Shown: positions 41,701-50,275, numbered from the stretch's first letter. The stretch is DNA of 64,000 nucleotides from Lineus longissimus (GCF_910592395.1 NC_088309.1:21764599-21828598), one strand, 5' to 3'. The notes: a model not told the origin generated them from the letters alone. Numbers and translations are program-made.

Positions 41701-42828
41701 CACTTGAATATTGCCATGAGTAGCTCCAGGAATGATCTGTACTCGCTGGAAATCGCTGGCTAATATCACAATATCACATCCTGTTGCATAGGCCTGAAAT
41801 AAGGAAAGCAAGAATGTCATCAGTTGACTGCAAGATTCAGGGCTTCATACACACGATTGATTTTTTGAGGACCCTCATCATACGGGGACAGTTGACCTAC
41901 TTCAATGTGTAAAGAGTTCCTGTAAAAATAACAGACAAGCTTATGCTTGTAAAGAGAGGGGAGTAAATCCATTCATTGGCATTGTTGTTCCAGTGAAATC
42001 TCAAGGGAGTGACAATCAAGGTTGTTGCTAATGACGTTACGACAATGATGTAAGGTCAATCATGATTGTGATGAACTTCCAAGACCATGACAAATTAGCA
42101 ATATCATGAGAAATGACACATAGGTAACACGGCACTGAGTCACGCCCAGGCGGCGCTTCTACCTTGTGCCTAAAAACTGGTAATAGCAACCAGGCCCGGG
42201 ATATGTCATACTCTCAAGTTAGGCCTACAATACAACATTGGACTATTACTGTTAAACACAGTATAGTTCCAGGAAAATGCGGAGTTACCATGCGGCATAC
42301 ATGAGACAATAATCGACACTGTCAAAGCATCTGCCGAATCTTAAAAATTGACATTCATGAGGTGACCCTGGCGTGACCTTCTATTATCATCAACGTCAAT
42401 GACAGTCCTCCCTGCCTCCCTCCCCGCCCACACCATGGCATAATCTCACACCTGTCAATGTCATCATGTGGTCCTATTGTGGACATGTCTGTCAAATAAA
42501 ATCAGTTGACACTTGTTTATTTCACAAAGGGTTGCAACTATCTCTCACTACTGTAGGGTTGATGACAGAGGGCCACTGACAAAGTATAACCTCAAGAAGG
42601 AAATGGGTGTGTTCCAGACTGTCAAAACAAGTGCCTGGCCAACTATGTGTGATGTATGCAATGGCATGCATTGCGGGAGACTGGTCACTGACGCTGGAGC
42701 CATCCAGAAAACAACAGGTTGCAACATCAACAGATACCTACCGTAAAATGCACCCCTTCTACACTCCCGACAGAAAAACATTGGTCCCCTGTGTTGACCG
42801 CACCCGTTAGGACCTGGTGTCGGTTCAT
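5922..42828 (-). CDS. DMXL: DMXL (rabconnectin-3 alpha / Rav1-like), complete, 42 coding exons
   Basis: Exons 5' to 3': 42742-42828, 41668-41793, 39502-39573, 38685-38763, 32906-33065, 32461-32527, 32190-32362, 31445-31633, 30992-31173, 30192-30458, 29847-29971, 29565-29674, 28628-29308, 28305-28434, 27991-28188, 27386-27581, 26244-26404, 25822-26095, 25495-25635, 23691-25283, 21852-21947, 20890-21044, 20417-20634, 20155-20320, 18779-19949, 17983-18589, 17447-17802, 17049-17215, 16399-16452, 14102-14208, 13866-13996, 13426-13624, 12915-13032, 12529-12642, 12094-12218, 11758-11920, 8714-8797, 7802-7862, 7277-7485, 6889-7033, 6404-6621, 5922-6125. They total 9879 nt in one frame, or 3292 residues, against about 3030 in human DMXL1/2. 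The protein has N- and C-terminal WD40 arrays around a Rav1-type helical region. Known members, with WDR7 and ROGDI, promote V-ATPase V1-Vo assembly on endosomes and synaptic vesicles. One DMXL gene before the vertebrate DMXL1/2 split is expected. Confidence 0.93.
8286..8305. repeat. Short (ATA)n microsatellite
   Basis: About six AAT/ATA trinucleotide units form a run inside the DMXL intron between exons 37 and 38. No function is apparent. Confidence 0.8.
8798..11757 (-). other. DMXL: DMXL intron 36 (about 3 kb)
   Basis: Apart from the 55-bp repeats, nothing on either strand resembles an exon or gene. The open frames of 60-95 codons have no recognisable motif. Splicing across this intron joins exon 36, a Ser/Pro/Gly-rich linker, to exon 37. 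Confidence 0.7.
9207..9534. repeat. 55-bp repeat, two tandem copies plus one displaced copy
   Basis: A unit running from TAATAACTCC through GCTTTGTTTATTTTGGC to CTGCAGCTG occurs at about 9207 and 9262 in tandem. A nearly identical copy lies at 9482-9534, about 165 bp further on. All are inside the DMXL intron between exons 36 and 37. The displaced copy suggests a transposed or deletion-separated array. Confidence 0.85.
13131..13345. repeat. 23-bp minisatellite, nine copies
   Basis: The unit GAACCAGACTCAAACTAAG plus four bases begins at 13131, 13154, 13177, 13200, 13223, 13246, 13269, 13292 and 13315, with a partial tenth copy. Copies differ at only a few bases. The array sits in the DMXL intron between exons 32 and 33 and is likely to vary in length between individuals. 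Confidence 0.95.
14209..16398 (-). other. DMXL: DMXL intron 29 (about 2.2 kb)
   Basis: No exon is supportable here. A 23-nt segment near 15777-15799 on the - strand has acceptor-like and donor-like flanks but would break the reading frame, so I left it out. The rest is AT-rich sequence without repeats or recognisable genes. Confidence 0.6.
16399..16452 (-). CDS. DMXL: DMXL exon 29: Ser-rich 18-codon exon, possible cassette
   Basis: The exon has an acceptor CAG before CTT GCA GAA and a donor GAG|GTGAGG. It encodes a short acidic/Ser-rich segment containing five serines in a row. It is exactly 54 nt and phase 0 at both ends, so skipping would keep the frame between exon 28 (ending FMTK) and exon 30 (starting PYAP). 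The segment lies in the poorly conserved linker before the acidic SSDEEEEDEADLL stretch of exon 30. Confidence 0.7.
17983..19949 (-). CDS. DMXL: DMXL exons 25-26: helical Rav1-type region and linker
   Basis: Exon 25 (18779-19949) encodes about residues 1883-2272. It starts VCLNKMDDIQLAMVIARLYE, which is characteristic of the DMXL/Rav1 alpha-solenoid. It continues through ALWMLKDYSSAL and AHFKTGCPLLALEVLTKLPE to an Asp/Ser/Lys-rich linker with repeated DWS/DWG motifs (FDWSQPV, FDWGTPI, IDWSKPL). Exon 26 (17983-18589) is rich in Leu/Gln helices. The three DWx-P motifs, spaced about 20-25 residues apart, look like repeated short linear binding motifs; that reading is inference. Confidence 0.9.
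21852..21947 (-). CDS. DMXL: DMXL exon 21: Gly/Ala-rich exon, symmetric, possible cassette
   Basis: This 96-nt exon encodes a Gly/Ala/Thr-rich stretch (for example GTSAFGAGTRGYASAGG). It enters and leaves in the same phase, after the first base of a codon. Exon 20 can therefore splice directly to exon 22 without a frame change. The splice sites are good (TTGTAG acceptor, GTAGGT donor). The vertebrate proteins have a short variable linker at this point, before the conserved DDCGLRYMLAMRHH block of exon 22. Confidence 0.75.
21948..23690 (-). other. DMXL: DMXL intron 20 (about 1.7 kb)
   Basis: I see no exon, RNA gene or repeat here. Open frames up to about 80 codons have no recognisable motif. 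Confidence 0.6.
23691..25283 (-). CDS. DMXL: DMXL exon 20: giant central exon with start of Rav1 C-terminal-type region
   Basis: This is the largest exon (1593 nt, about residues 1140-1670). It encodes a WD/beta-rich first half with QLDWVSLEDGSHILTVGVG and MHVSWARDGILVVGMDNEM, then a Ser-rich linker. The second half opens the conserved Rav1-type region at SLQWIQDCGLFEAARIANPV, with HPKLLLELLNFGKIRRVKAI following. Near its 3' end is a strongly acidic run with five consecutive Asp residues, then a basic KRRRH cluster. Its start follows a CTTTCAG acceptor and its end is AGC G|GTAAGC. Confidence 0.93.
28628..29308 (-). CDS. DMXL: DMXL exon 13: conserved N-terminal beta-propeller segment
   Basis: The exon is 681 nt, about residues 546-773. 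It begins LVEWLDEYVPCSFRQAQISF and contains PNVLMLSKHNSGSLNQWQIS, followed by HRFRTNSAACHPVLPLLLTT. These three blocks match DMXL1/2 closely by my recollection of the family. Between them lies a Lys/Asn-rich insert, typical of loop expansion in a propeller. Confidence 0.92.
30192..30458 (-). CDS. DMXL: DMXL exon 10 with acidic tail
   Basis: The exon encodes DIPLLPTIGNTN, the conserved block FVVHWLNNKELHFTLESE, then a long Asp/Glu-rich tail ending DNKDG before GTGAGT. The previous exon ends in the first base of the Asp codon, so the acceptor at 30459-30460 (the last of four similar ones) is the one that preserves the frame. The start of the exon is part of a 52-bp tandem array that extends upstream into the intron. 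Confidence 0.92.
30429..30632. repeat. DMXL: 52-bp tandem array spanning a DMXL splice acceptor
   Basis: Units start at 30429, 30481, 30533 and 30585; the fourth is diverged. On the gene strand each unit contains the polypyrimidine tract, the CCAG acceptor and the first codons of exon 10, so four acceptors stand in tandem (exon starts at 30458, 30510, 30562 and 30614). The first three units are almost identical, which implies recent expansion. Confidence 0.95.
32190..42828 (-). CDS. DMXL: DMXL exons 1-7: N-terminal WD40 propeller
   Basis: Exon 1 starts at ATG 42826-42828 with MNRHQVLTGAVNTGDQCFSV, the family N-terminus. Exon 2 gives AYATGCDIVILASDFQRVQI. Exon 3 gives IAASYGREVCIFEP. Exon 4 gives KLDYQWYQTGTITTECDV. 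Exon 5 gives SRLLTGGDLIQMWKC and an acidic insert. Exon 6 gives MRFSPDGLLFATVGK. Exon 7 gives RLVKIWYENN and AHPRAVTGFSWRKTSKHMPR. These form consecutive WD repeats. Exon 1 precedes a 0.95-kb intron, and intron 4 is the longest in the gene (5.6 kb). Confidence 0.92.
33066..38684 (-). other. DMXL: DMXL intron 4 (5.6 kb)
   Basis: Exon 4 ends in the first base of a Gly codon that exon 5 completes, giving the expected Asp-Gly-Ser-Arg-Leu-Leu join, so no coding exon is missing. The intron holds the longest unassigned open frame of the window (35877-36386, - strand, 169 codons). That frame has no recognisable motif and I do not call it as a gene. No repeat array is seen. Confidence 0.65.
39574..41667 (-). 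other. DMXL: DMXL intron 2 (about 2.1 kb)
   Basis: No exon is needed between exon 2 (ending Asp-Thr-Gly-Lys) and exon 3 (starting Ile-Ala-Ala-Ser). Two + strand open frames of about 135 codons (40365-40772 and 41076-41477) lack any motif, and I treat them as chance. Confidence 0.6.
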
Positions 42829-42903
42829 ATTTGCTAATATTTTCTATTTATTTGGGAGAAATAATGAAATTTTACTGCTTTCCGCAATCCACCACCTCAC
42901 AAT

Positions 42904-42916
42904 CGGCCATCTTGAA
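42904..42916 (-). promoter_or_regulatory. DMXL: Candidate YY1 site upstream of DMXL
   Basis: The - strand reads TTCAAGATGGCCG about 80-90 bp upstream of the DMXL start codon. CAAGATGGC in the orientation of transcription, close to the start, is the usual arrangement of YY1 sites in TATA-less housekeeping promoters. The placement is seen in the sequence; the activity is inferred. Confidence 0.4.
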
Positions 42917-44141
42917 TAAAATTCTCGCTCATTACCGTCAGAATCTCGGGATGAAGCCAGTCTATTGATAGGTGGCAGCACTGACTAATTGTCAATTTGG
43001 CTGTCTGCTATTTTAACCAGCTGACACTTCTCTGTGGTGTTGCTGGCATATCATGAATATCATGTATCATGGCGAATGATTTTTTATATGTTTTCGAAGT
43101 TAAAGGGATAATAAACAGAGAGCCAACCTGCAAAGAATTTTCCTGTCTTCGAGGACAGTCACAACCTACACATCCTAAGCAGAGGACATGTTTTTTCGTT
43201 CCAATATTTCAGTGTCGTAGTTATCACAAAAGATTCATTCAGGATATCAATAATCGCAACTTAGGACCTAGGGCCTTGTCACCAGCTGCCGCCTCCAGTT
43301 TCAATATAAGGCCAGAAATATGTGAAAAACTTTAGCAAGACACCAGAATGGAGGTGTCTACTTGTCCGGAAAGGATACTGGTCTATCAAAGTGCATCTTG
43401 GCCAGTACTTGACAAAATAAAATGGTTTCATTCATTATTGGAGGGGCTGCCAAGAAGAGTCCAGATGTCTAGAAGGTGGCCCATTGCCACATCTTTTTTT
43501 GTTAATATTCACTGCAGACATCGTAGATGTTTTGCAATTTATTTAGGAAGCAAAGAATGCCACATGAACTTGATCACATGATGAACAGAACTGAAAGGAG
43601 GCAGAAGATATGATCAATGTATTGGGGTGGGAATGCAACAGGACCCAGAAGGAGGTCACATCCAGAAGGTGAACCACCAACACTCTGGCAAGACATCATA
43701 GGGAAGTGGTGCATGATTGTACACGTAAGAATTCATTGGAGAACAGATCTATCTGTAATGCAGTACAGAAACACCTACAAGTATGGTGTCACATACAGTT
43801 TATAACATATAACAAGTACAATATATCTTTGATATACTTTATTAGATCAATCATGTTGGTGACCTTGATCAGGATAATGTAACATTGCTAAAAGCATTCC
43901 ACAGAAAGCTACAAAGAGGAGAGAAATACTGAAATAAATATGGCCTAAATATCAAGACATCATAGCACATTGTTTTAACCAACAATCATTTGATTGAAAA
44001 TAAACTGAAATTGAAACCCAAGATTTGCATCGTTCCACAAATCTTGGGTATAGGCAGACTTCTTGTATGTGCTCATTTGATTAAGGAATCTTATTTAAAG
44101 TTCATATCAATTCTATTCCTTATGAATATAATGCAGAGAAT
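42917..44141. other. Spacer between NARS1 3' end and DMXL promoter
   Basis: No gene is visible. TTTATT at 43838-43843 is AATAAA on the - strand, about 300 bp past the NARS1 stop, and is a candidate polyadenylation signal. The duplicated piece of the NARS1 last exon at 44026-44073 is annotated separately. Confidence 0.55.
44026..44073 (-). pseudogene. Partial duplicate of the NARS1 terminal coding exon
   Basis: This 48-bp segment matches 44150-44197 in the NARS1 last exon with only three differences. On the - strand it still reads [15 protein letters not shown] in the gene's frame, with two silent changes and one Arg-to-Gln change relative to the true exon. It lies about 75 bp beyond the stop codon. 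It has an 11-bp inverted repeat (ACCCAAGATTT with AAATCTTGGGT, 44017-44051) at its end that the true exon lacks. Confidence 0.8.
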
Positions 44142-46310
44142 CTAGGGCTTGCATCGTTCGACAAATCTTGGGTAGAGGCAGACTTCTCGTATGTGCTGTC
44201 TGTTGAGTAGCCACGTAAGGAACCTCTCAAGACCAAGACCATATCCACCGTGTGGGCAAGTACCATACTTTCGCTGAAAAGAAAGAATATTATTTTGATT
44301 ACCTATCTATCGACTGGAAAAACAAAACAGAACTCATGAAGTTATCAACTTTCTTGCACTTGGTATGAACAAAGTTTGAAATCATCAACAGAGTCTGTCA
44401 AATCTGTGCTCACAAATTCACTGGACTCATTTCTCATGTGCTTGCCCCACCCTGGGCTTATGCTAGACCTCAATACCAGGCACTGATTAAGAAAGCAAAC
44501 AAATTTGCTCGACTTGCACAACAGTGTGTGTTTCTATTCTTACCTGATCAGTGTACCAATAATAAGGTGTAGGATCAATGCCTTCTCTTTCATATCCCTC
44601 TAACAACTCCTGTTCATTCCATGTCCTCATTGACCCACCAATAATCTCACCAACACCAGGCAAGAGTAGATCCACCTGCAACGCCAAGATAATAAATCTA
44701 AACATAGGAAAGAGGTAGGCAGTACATGTATTCCAAGGCCTAAGCACTCCTTATACATGTATAGTCCATGATTTGAATGCTACCATTTGGTATTGAAAAT
44801 CTACCAGACAATAAGGCAAAAAATACATCTATTGTGAAAACACTTCAGCCAATTAAACAAACAGACATTCTTCACAATTCAAGGGAAAAATTGGACGAGT
44901 ACCAGACAAGATCTGTTCCAAAATACCTACCGATTCTGTTAGCCTCGTATCATCAGCACACCTCTGCATGTAGAAAGACTTGATCTCAGCTGGGAATCGT
45001 ATGAGGAAGATTGGTTCGTTGATTTCATCCGTCATTCTTCTCTCAGGTGCCTCTGGTATATCCTCGCCAAATTCATAGAATGTCCCATCATCCTTAGTAA
45101 TGTTGTGTTCCTTCAAGTACTTGATTGCGTCAATGTATTCCATGCGTTTGAATGGTCGCTTGGGTGGTTTGAAGTCCTATGGAAATAAATCAAAACATTT
45201 CGAGATGCTTACACTTGCAAAGTCTTGCCATTGGAACTTTCTCTTCAATTCATTCTATGAACTTCATGATGGGAGTAAAGGATACAGATAAGTTGATTAT
45301 TATAACAACTGAGGGAATCAAAAACCAGGGACCTCATGATGGCAAGACCGTGAGCCGAACCACTACACCACAACCGCTCCAAACCTAATCCAAAGTGGGT
45401 TTAGCATTTTGTTCTCAGGATTCTTTAGCTTAATCCATAATGCCAGTATGCACTGCTTGTTAGTCCAAAGAGAGGGGGTCGAACTTACAGGGTTAAGGTC
45501 ATATAGCAGAGAAGAATGTGGAGACTTGATGACTCTGTCTACTGTATCACAAACTAAGTCCTCAAGTCGCTCGAGCAGATCTGTAAAGCTGATGAATGGA
45601 CATTCTCCTTCAATATGGGTATACCTGGAAGGAAGGAATGTTGATGAAATTTTGAATATTTCTCCTATTCTCAGATAAGTTTATTGAGTTGGTGAGAGTT
45701 TCTCTTTTCTCAACTGAGAAACGTGTTTTGATGACATTTCAGAGTGATGAAGTAAATGCAAGTAATTCAATACTAGAAGGGAACTTACTCTGCTAAATGT
45801 CTCCTAGTTCTAGACATTTCCGCACGATATGATTCAGCAATACAGTAGACATCACCTATTGCAGGTATACACGTCTCTAGATATAACTGCGAAGATTGGG
45901 TGAGGAACGCCTGCAAAACAAAACAATTTTATTTATGAACAAATTACCAATCTATTTTCTTTCGACAAATATGTACGTGTATATTGCCAACTGATATTGC
46001 TCGGTATTTTTATATCCATTGAAAGACAGTAATATTCAAGATGACCCAGCATACACATGTCCCATAACAACTTAAATCGCAACACCTCTCTTGCAAATTC
46101 TGAGTTTCCTTCCTCCGATGAGATTTCTATCACTGGATGTTCTACTGTGCTTACCTCTTCACCAAAGTAATCCAATTTGAATAGAGTACTGCCGCCTTCA
46201 ACTTGAGTTTGCACCATCGTAGGTGGGGTAACCTCAAAGTATCCCCTGTCATAGTAGTGGTCCCTAAAACATTTCATTAGAATCGAGCGCATCTTCAATA
46301 TCTTGGCAGT
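44142..46310 (-). CDS. NARS1: NARS1 exons 7-12: class II catalytic domain
   Basis: Exon 7 holds motif 1 ([19 protein letters not shown], about residues 274-293) and the conserved [16 protein letters not shown]. Exon 8 gives [12 protein letters not shown] and motif 2 with the Arg-Ala-Glu triad at about residues 341-343. Exon 10 carries [18 protein letters not shown]. Exon 11 carries GEIIGGSMR and [13 protein letters not shown]. Exon 12 holds motif 3, [10 protein letters not shown], with the ATP-binding Arg at about residue 541. The protein ends Cys-Lys-Pro and TAG at 44142-44144. All key class II residues are intact. Confidence 0.96.
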
Positions 46311-49024
46311 CTGTAAATAAACACGAGAAAGGTAAAAGTCAATCAGCAGAACTAATCGAACTTGTATAAATTCTGATAATGCAACATTTATTGTCTACTC
46401 TATGTAGCCCAGCTGGAAGGACTTAAGATTCAACTAGTCAATGGCCTATTACTCAGGGGGCCCAGGAGCCAGCTGATGTTGACTGTCTGCTTTAAGTTCA
46501 AAACAGACCAAAGTGAAGCTACAGTAAAATGCAAAGTAGAAAGTGTTGTTATCGATTTACTTGCGACTGTGTTTAGGTTTGTTCAGCAGTGTGTTCCCCA
46601 TTAAAACCAGGACAACTCAAAGAAAACCTTACGTTTTCTCCTCTGATCATCATGTGCCTGTTATCCAGTTGTACATCTACATGGGCATCCTCGTTGAGCA
46701 GGTTATCAGCACCTCCAGGAGGGGCAAGGCCTATCAACTCCCAGTAATCTACGTCAAGCTCATGACCACCTGGTGCCTGAAGATAGATAACACTTCCATA
46801 ATTCTAAACTCTCTATAACTGTGCTGTGGCTAAGTTTCACTGAATTCTATACAAGCAGCACAGTTACTCCTCCTGAACGACATTTTAAAGACTTCACATC
46901 AGTCCAAGTGGCACCACACTTGTTGAGCAACAAAAGACATTTGACACTACATCATCTATTTCACCAGCTGGCTGAAAGTGTCTTTAACTTGAGTCTCAAT
47001 CCAAACATACATGTACATGTAAGCCTTTATTGAAATTCATTTTTTTATCTTCACACCCAAACTTACTGTTTTTCCCTCTGGCACAACTTTGAGTGTTCCG
47101 TACATGCAAACTGTTGATTCGGTAGAGAGCACCAAGGCATCGTATGTTTGACATAGCTTATCACTACAGACACACTGGAGGAAACCAGTACCATCACGAA
47201 GCACTACAAACATCATGGCTTTTCCTGCAGACAGCAGAAGAGAATTTTGTATTGAAAGAACTACAACAACCAGGATAGATCAAAGTCGAAACATTCAAGG
47301 GTAACCTGATCCTGAGGTTGGCACTATCAATTACGACTGTCATTCAATTACTTCGTGTCTAGCAATTAAATTGGCCATCTGTTTATGATATGGTGTGTCC
47401 GACGGATTTCCTGGCCCTTGATGTCGGCGGTGAAAGGAGGAGACTAGGACTGATATTCACCGCCGATATGTCGGCATGAGCCCAGGTACACTATAAAACA
47501 CTAACTTTTTTACAGGACAGGGACACCAGCAGTTAAATACTTTACCTTGTCTCCTAAGACGATGGACCCATCCATTTACTTTGATTCTTTTGTCTCGATA
47601 CGCCTCCGTATCACGGATTTTGACCTAGAAAATTACAGGAAAAGATTTCAAGTTAGATTAAGCATGGATTGTTTGTGATGGACTCATCCTCCCTGTGCCA
47701 AAGATGAAATCACACGACCAATAACATCATCATCTGTCATCTACAAACCGTAGTGTCACACGAGCAATAGAGAAAACCAAAAGAATAATGCCCACAATTT
47801 GGCATCAAATTTTAATACCAATTTTTGGCCAACCCATGTGACATGGAAGGAATTTGATATTAGCTAATATATAGGTATTAAAACAAAATCTTTCTTACCA
47901 AAGTAGCCTGTGGAAGGCTTTTATCTTCTTCAATAACAATGCCCTTGGCTTCATCCAAGTTCTTCTTCCTACGTTCCGCATCTTCTGCCTCTTTCTTCTC
48001 CTTCTCCTTAGACTTCTGCTGTTCTCGTTGCCAGATTTTTGTGACCTTTTTCAACTGTGACTTGGCGGCAAGATCCCATCTCTACAGGAGAAGAAGTACC
48101 ATAGTTAGTAGGGAACATAAAATTCAGATATGATTGAAAGTCCTATTATCGGAATACAACACCTCCCTATTAAACTCAGCAGTCAAAAATTAGCAACACA
48201 AGGAGCACTTTATTTTATATGTCAACTGGCCTTTGAGAGCTGCACAGATATTCAGGATGACATGTAAAGCATTGCCTACAGCTGATTTTTTACAAGGGTT
48301 TACAGTCGTTTCCCCCCCCCCCCCTTTTGTAAATAAGAATACCAATAATTGGTCTGGTGGCCCACCACGCCAAAATGGTCAGTGGAGAACTTTGCCCTGA
48401 AGGCTAAGATTCTCGAATGCCGGAGTTCACTGATATAAATATAAGAAAGCACTCTGTCATATAAAGGAAAATGTGCCTTCCAAACATTAGGCTTTCATAC
48501 CTTGCCATCCCCTTGTCCCTCAGCAGCATCTGGGTCAGGCTTGGCGTCTACATAGATGTTGGGAAAGGGTTCTTTTCCAACATGTCTCATGGCTTGGATG
48601 ATGGTCTTGAAAGGCTTAGCTTCAGTCCCATCTCCAGAAGTATCACAACCCTCCTTCTCGGAGGTATATCTCTCAGCTAAAAGAAAAGAAATGGGGGAAT
48701 AGACAGCTTGCGGATGCCGGATATAAAGATTGTCATTATAATATATTAATTATTATTCTTCAGAGAGAGGGCTCGAGTGTTATCCAGGTCAGATCGACGG
48801 ATGCACTGCATTTTCAAGTAAAACTATTTTGTTTTCATCATACACTGGCAGTTCAAAGTAGAGGACTCATAATGATCGTGTAGCCTATATACACTAGTAA
48901 TACATACTAGGGGCAGGGCTAGGCGGTAGGCCTACAGTAGTGGCAGTGCACGTGTAAAAAGTGATTCTCGACATTATTACTCACTTAGACTCATAGTTTC
49001 CAACTTTTCAACGGAAGCCATCAT
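44142..49024 (-). CDS. NARS1: NARS1, cytoplasmic asparaginyl-tRNA synthetase, complete, 12 coding exons
   Basis: Exons 5' to 3': 48985-49024, 48501-48676, 47899-48081, 47546-47624, 47067-47224, 46633-46776, 46155-46310, 45789-45910, 45489-45624, 44931-45176, 44544-44675, 44142-44273. They total 1704 nt in one frame, or 567 residues (human about 548). The enzyme charges tRNA-Asn with asparagine in the cytosol. It has the eukaryotic N-terminal extension, a charged helical linker, an OB-fold anticodon-binding domain and a class IIb catalytic core with all three motifs. The start is one of two adjacent in-frame ATGs (49022-49024, 49019-49021). DMXL lies downstream on the same strand. Confidence 0.96.
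45308..45392 (-). mobile_element. Possible tRNA-derived SINE head
   Basis: On the - strand the segment reads GTGGTGTAGTGGTTCGG, like a tRNA A box with flanks, and about 40 bp later TGGTTTTTGATTCCC, like a decayed B box. A-box/B-box spacing fits a tRNA-related promoter. It cannot be folded into an intact tRNA cloverleaf, so it is more likely a degraded SINE. It lies in the NARS1 intron between exons 9 and 10. Confidence 0.4.
46633..47624 (-). CDS. NARS1: NARS1 exons 4-6: OB-fold anticodon-binding domain
   Basis: The region is about residues 134-260. It reads [20 protein letters not shown], then [16 protein letters not shown], then [20 protein letters not shown] and [11 protein letters not shown]. 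This is the standard beta-barrel anticodon-binding fold of Asn/Asp/Lys-tRNA synthetases, joined to the catalytic domain by the RGEN hinge. Confidence 0.95.
47899..49024 (-). CDS. NARS1: NARS1 exons 1-3: eukaryotic N-terminal extension and charged helix
   Basis: The N-terminus runs [13 protein letters not shown], then [18 protein letters not shown] and [22 protein letters not shown]. This matches the small folded N-terminal domain found only in eukaryotic cytosolic AsnRS. Exon 3 adds a Lys/Glu-rich helix ([20 protein letters not shown]) of the kind that binds the tRNA elbow. The predicted start gives about ten more residues than human. Confidence 0.9.
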
Positions 49025-49120
49025 TTCTCTTTAATGCCAATCTTGAAATGATATATATTGTTGCGATATGTCAGATTTTGATAGTTTTATAGAAGATAAT
49101 TTCGACAATCTGTGGGCAAG

Positions 49121-49128
49121 TTGCATCA
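49121..49128 (-). promoter_or_regulatory. NARS1: Candidate ATF4/C-EBP composite (CARE) element upstream of NARS1
   Basis: The + strand reads TTGCATCA, which is TGATGCAA on the gene strand, about 97 bp upstream of the first NARS1 ATG. This is the core of the amino-acid response element bound by ATF4 heterodimers. Cytosolic aminoacyl-tRNA synthetase genes, NARS1 among them, are established ATF4 targets in mammals. The match is exact; its activity here is inferred. Confidence 0.5.
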
Positions 49129-50275
49129 TCTACGGCATCGCGATTTGTAACATTCTCGATGTACACATTTGAGGGATGTCGATGTTCTTCCAGTATATAA
49201 TAGGTGACGCTACCATTGGTTCATTCATTCCTATACGCGGGAAATACGAATACGCACGTGTGGACTTGGTTACTATAGTCTTGTCCAAGATATTGAGAAA
49301 TCTTGGAAATCGCTCTCTAATCAGCAATAGCGTATTTATATTGATGAAACCTACCTCAAATGAATTGTTCCCAGCCATGGGCTTCTGTTAGCCGGGATTC
49401 ATACTGGTGATAAACCATTCAATGGGAACTCAGGTGAATGTGATCTGAGGAATCGGATATGGATTCATACTGGTGATAAACCATGTAAACTCAAGTGACT
49501 GCGGTCATCTTTGAGATGTGGATTAATCATCATCATCATGTCCCAAAGCCATGCGGCCATTGGGCGACCCTAAGCTGTTAACGATGCGACGACCACATGG
49601 TTCTGTCCTCGGCGAGGCGGATCATGTCACTGGTCTTTCTTCCAGCCCTGTGCGTCACGTCATTTGGCATTGGTCTCAATCTAAGCTTCCACATGACCTA
49701 ACGGGGCTCAATGTCATATATTAACCCCCTTATGATGCCTAACTGCATCACACTCCCAACAGGACATCACAATCTTTGTCCTGGAGTTTATGCACATCCC
49801 CCCAAGACGACGCACGAGCAAAAGCCACCAGACTCTTAGAGACGAATCTCATACTCCTTTAGCGTTTCTATCGCCTAGTGCATTGTAGGGCCTATGGAAG
49901 TTAGTATTATCAGACCTGTTTGTGTCTTGGAAGCATGTGAATCATGGTAAGAGTCCCAGTGATCTAAGTATTATTTAGAAGCAATTCATCAACCATGCAT
50001 TTTGAAACCCTGGTTAAGACCTACTGTGAAGCCAGCCGGGTGCTGTTCATTTCGCTTTAACCTTCTTGGACGCTGCTTGAGATGTGAACAAATTTGTTAT
50101 GAATTAAATATGATTTTTATTACATACAAGATCACCTTGGCTAATAATAAGATATTTCTCTGTCCTTTATGCCTTTATATCTACCATCTAAAAACTATAT
50201 AAGAAGAGGATTTTCATAACTTTGTCACTTTATTGTCCGATAGAAACAGAGGAATCTGGTGTGCCAAGCAGGAAG
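49129..50275. other. Non-coding stretch upstream of NARS1
   Basis: Apart from the zinc-finger relic, I see no gene. A short CAT/ATC-rich run at about 49528-49540 leads into a GC-richer segment (to about 49900) that may be a decayed transposable element, but I cannot name a family. Confidence 0.4.
49397..49498 (+). pseudogene. Relic of a C2H2 zinc-finger gene
   Basis: One open stretch of 33 codons reads IHTGDKPF, then about fifteen unrelated residues, then IHTGDKPCKLK and a stop. HTGDKP is the canonical linker between C2H2 fingers, and it occurs twice in frame about 23 residues apart instead of the normal 28. The Cys and His pairs of the finger between them are missing. This is a decayed fragment, perhaps carried in by retroposition. 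Confidence 0.65.
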
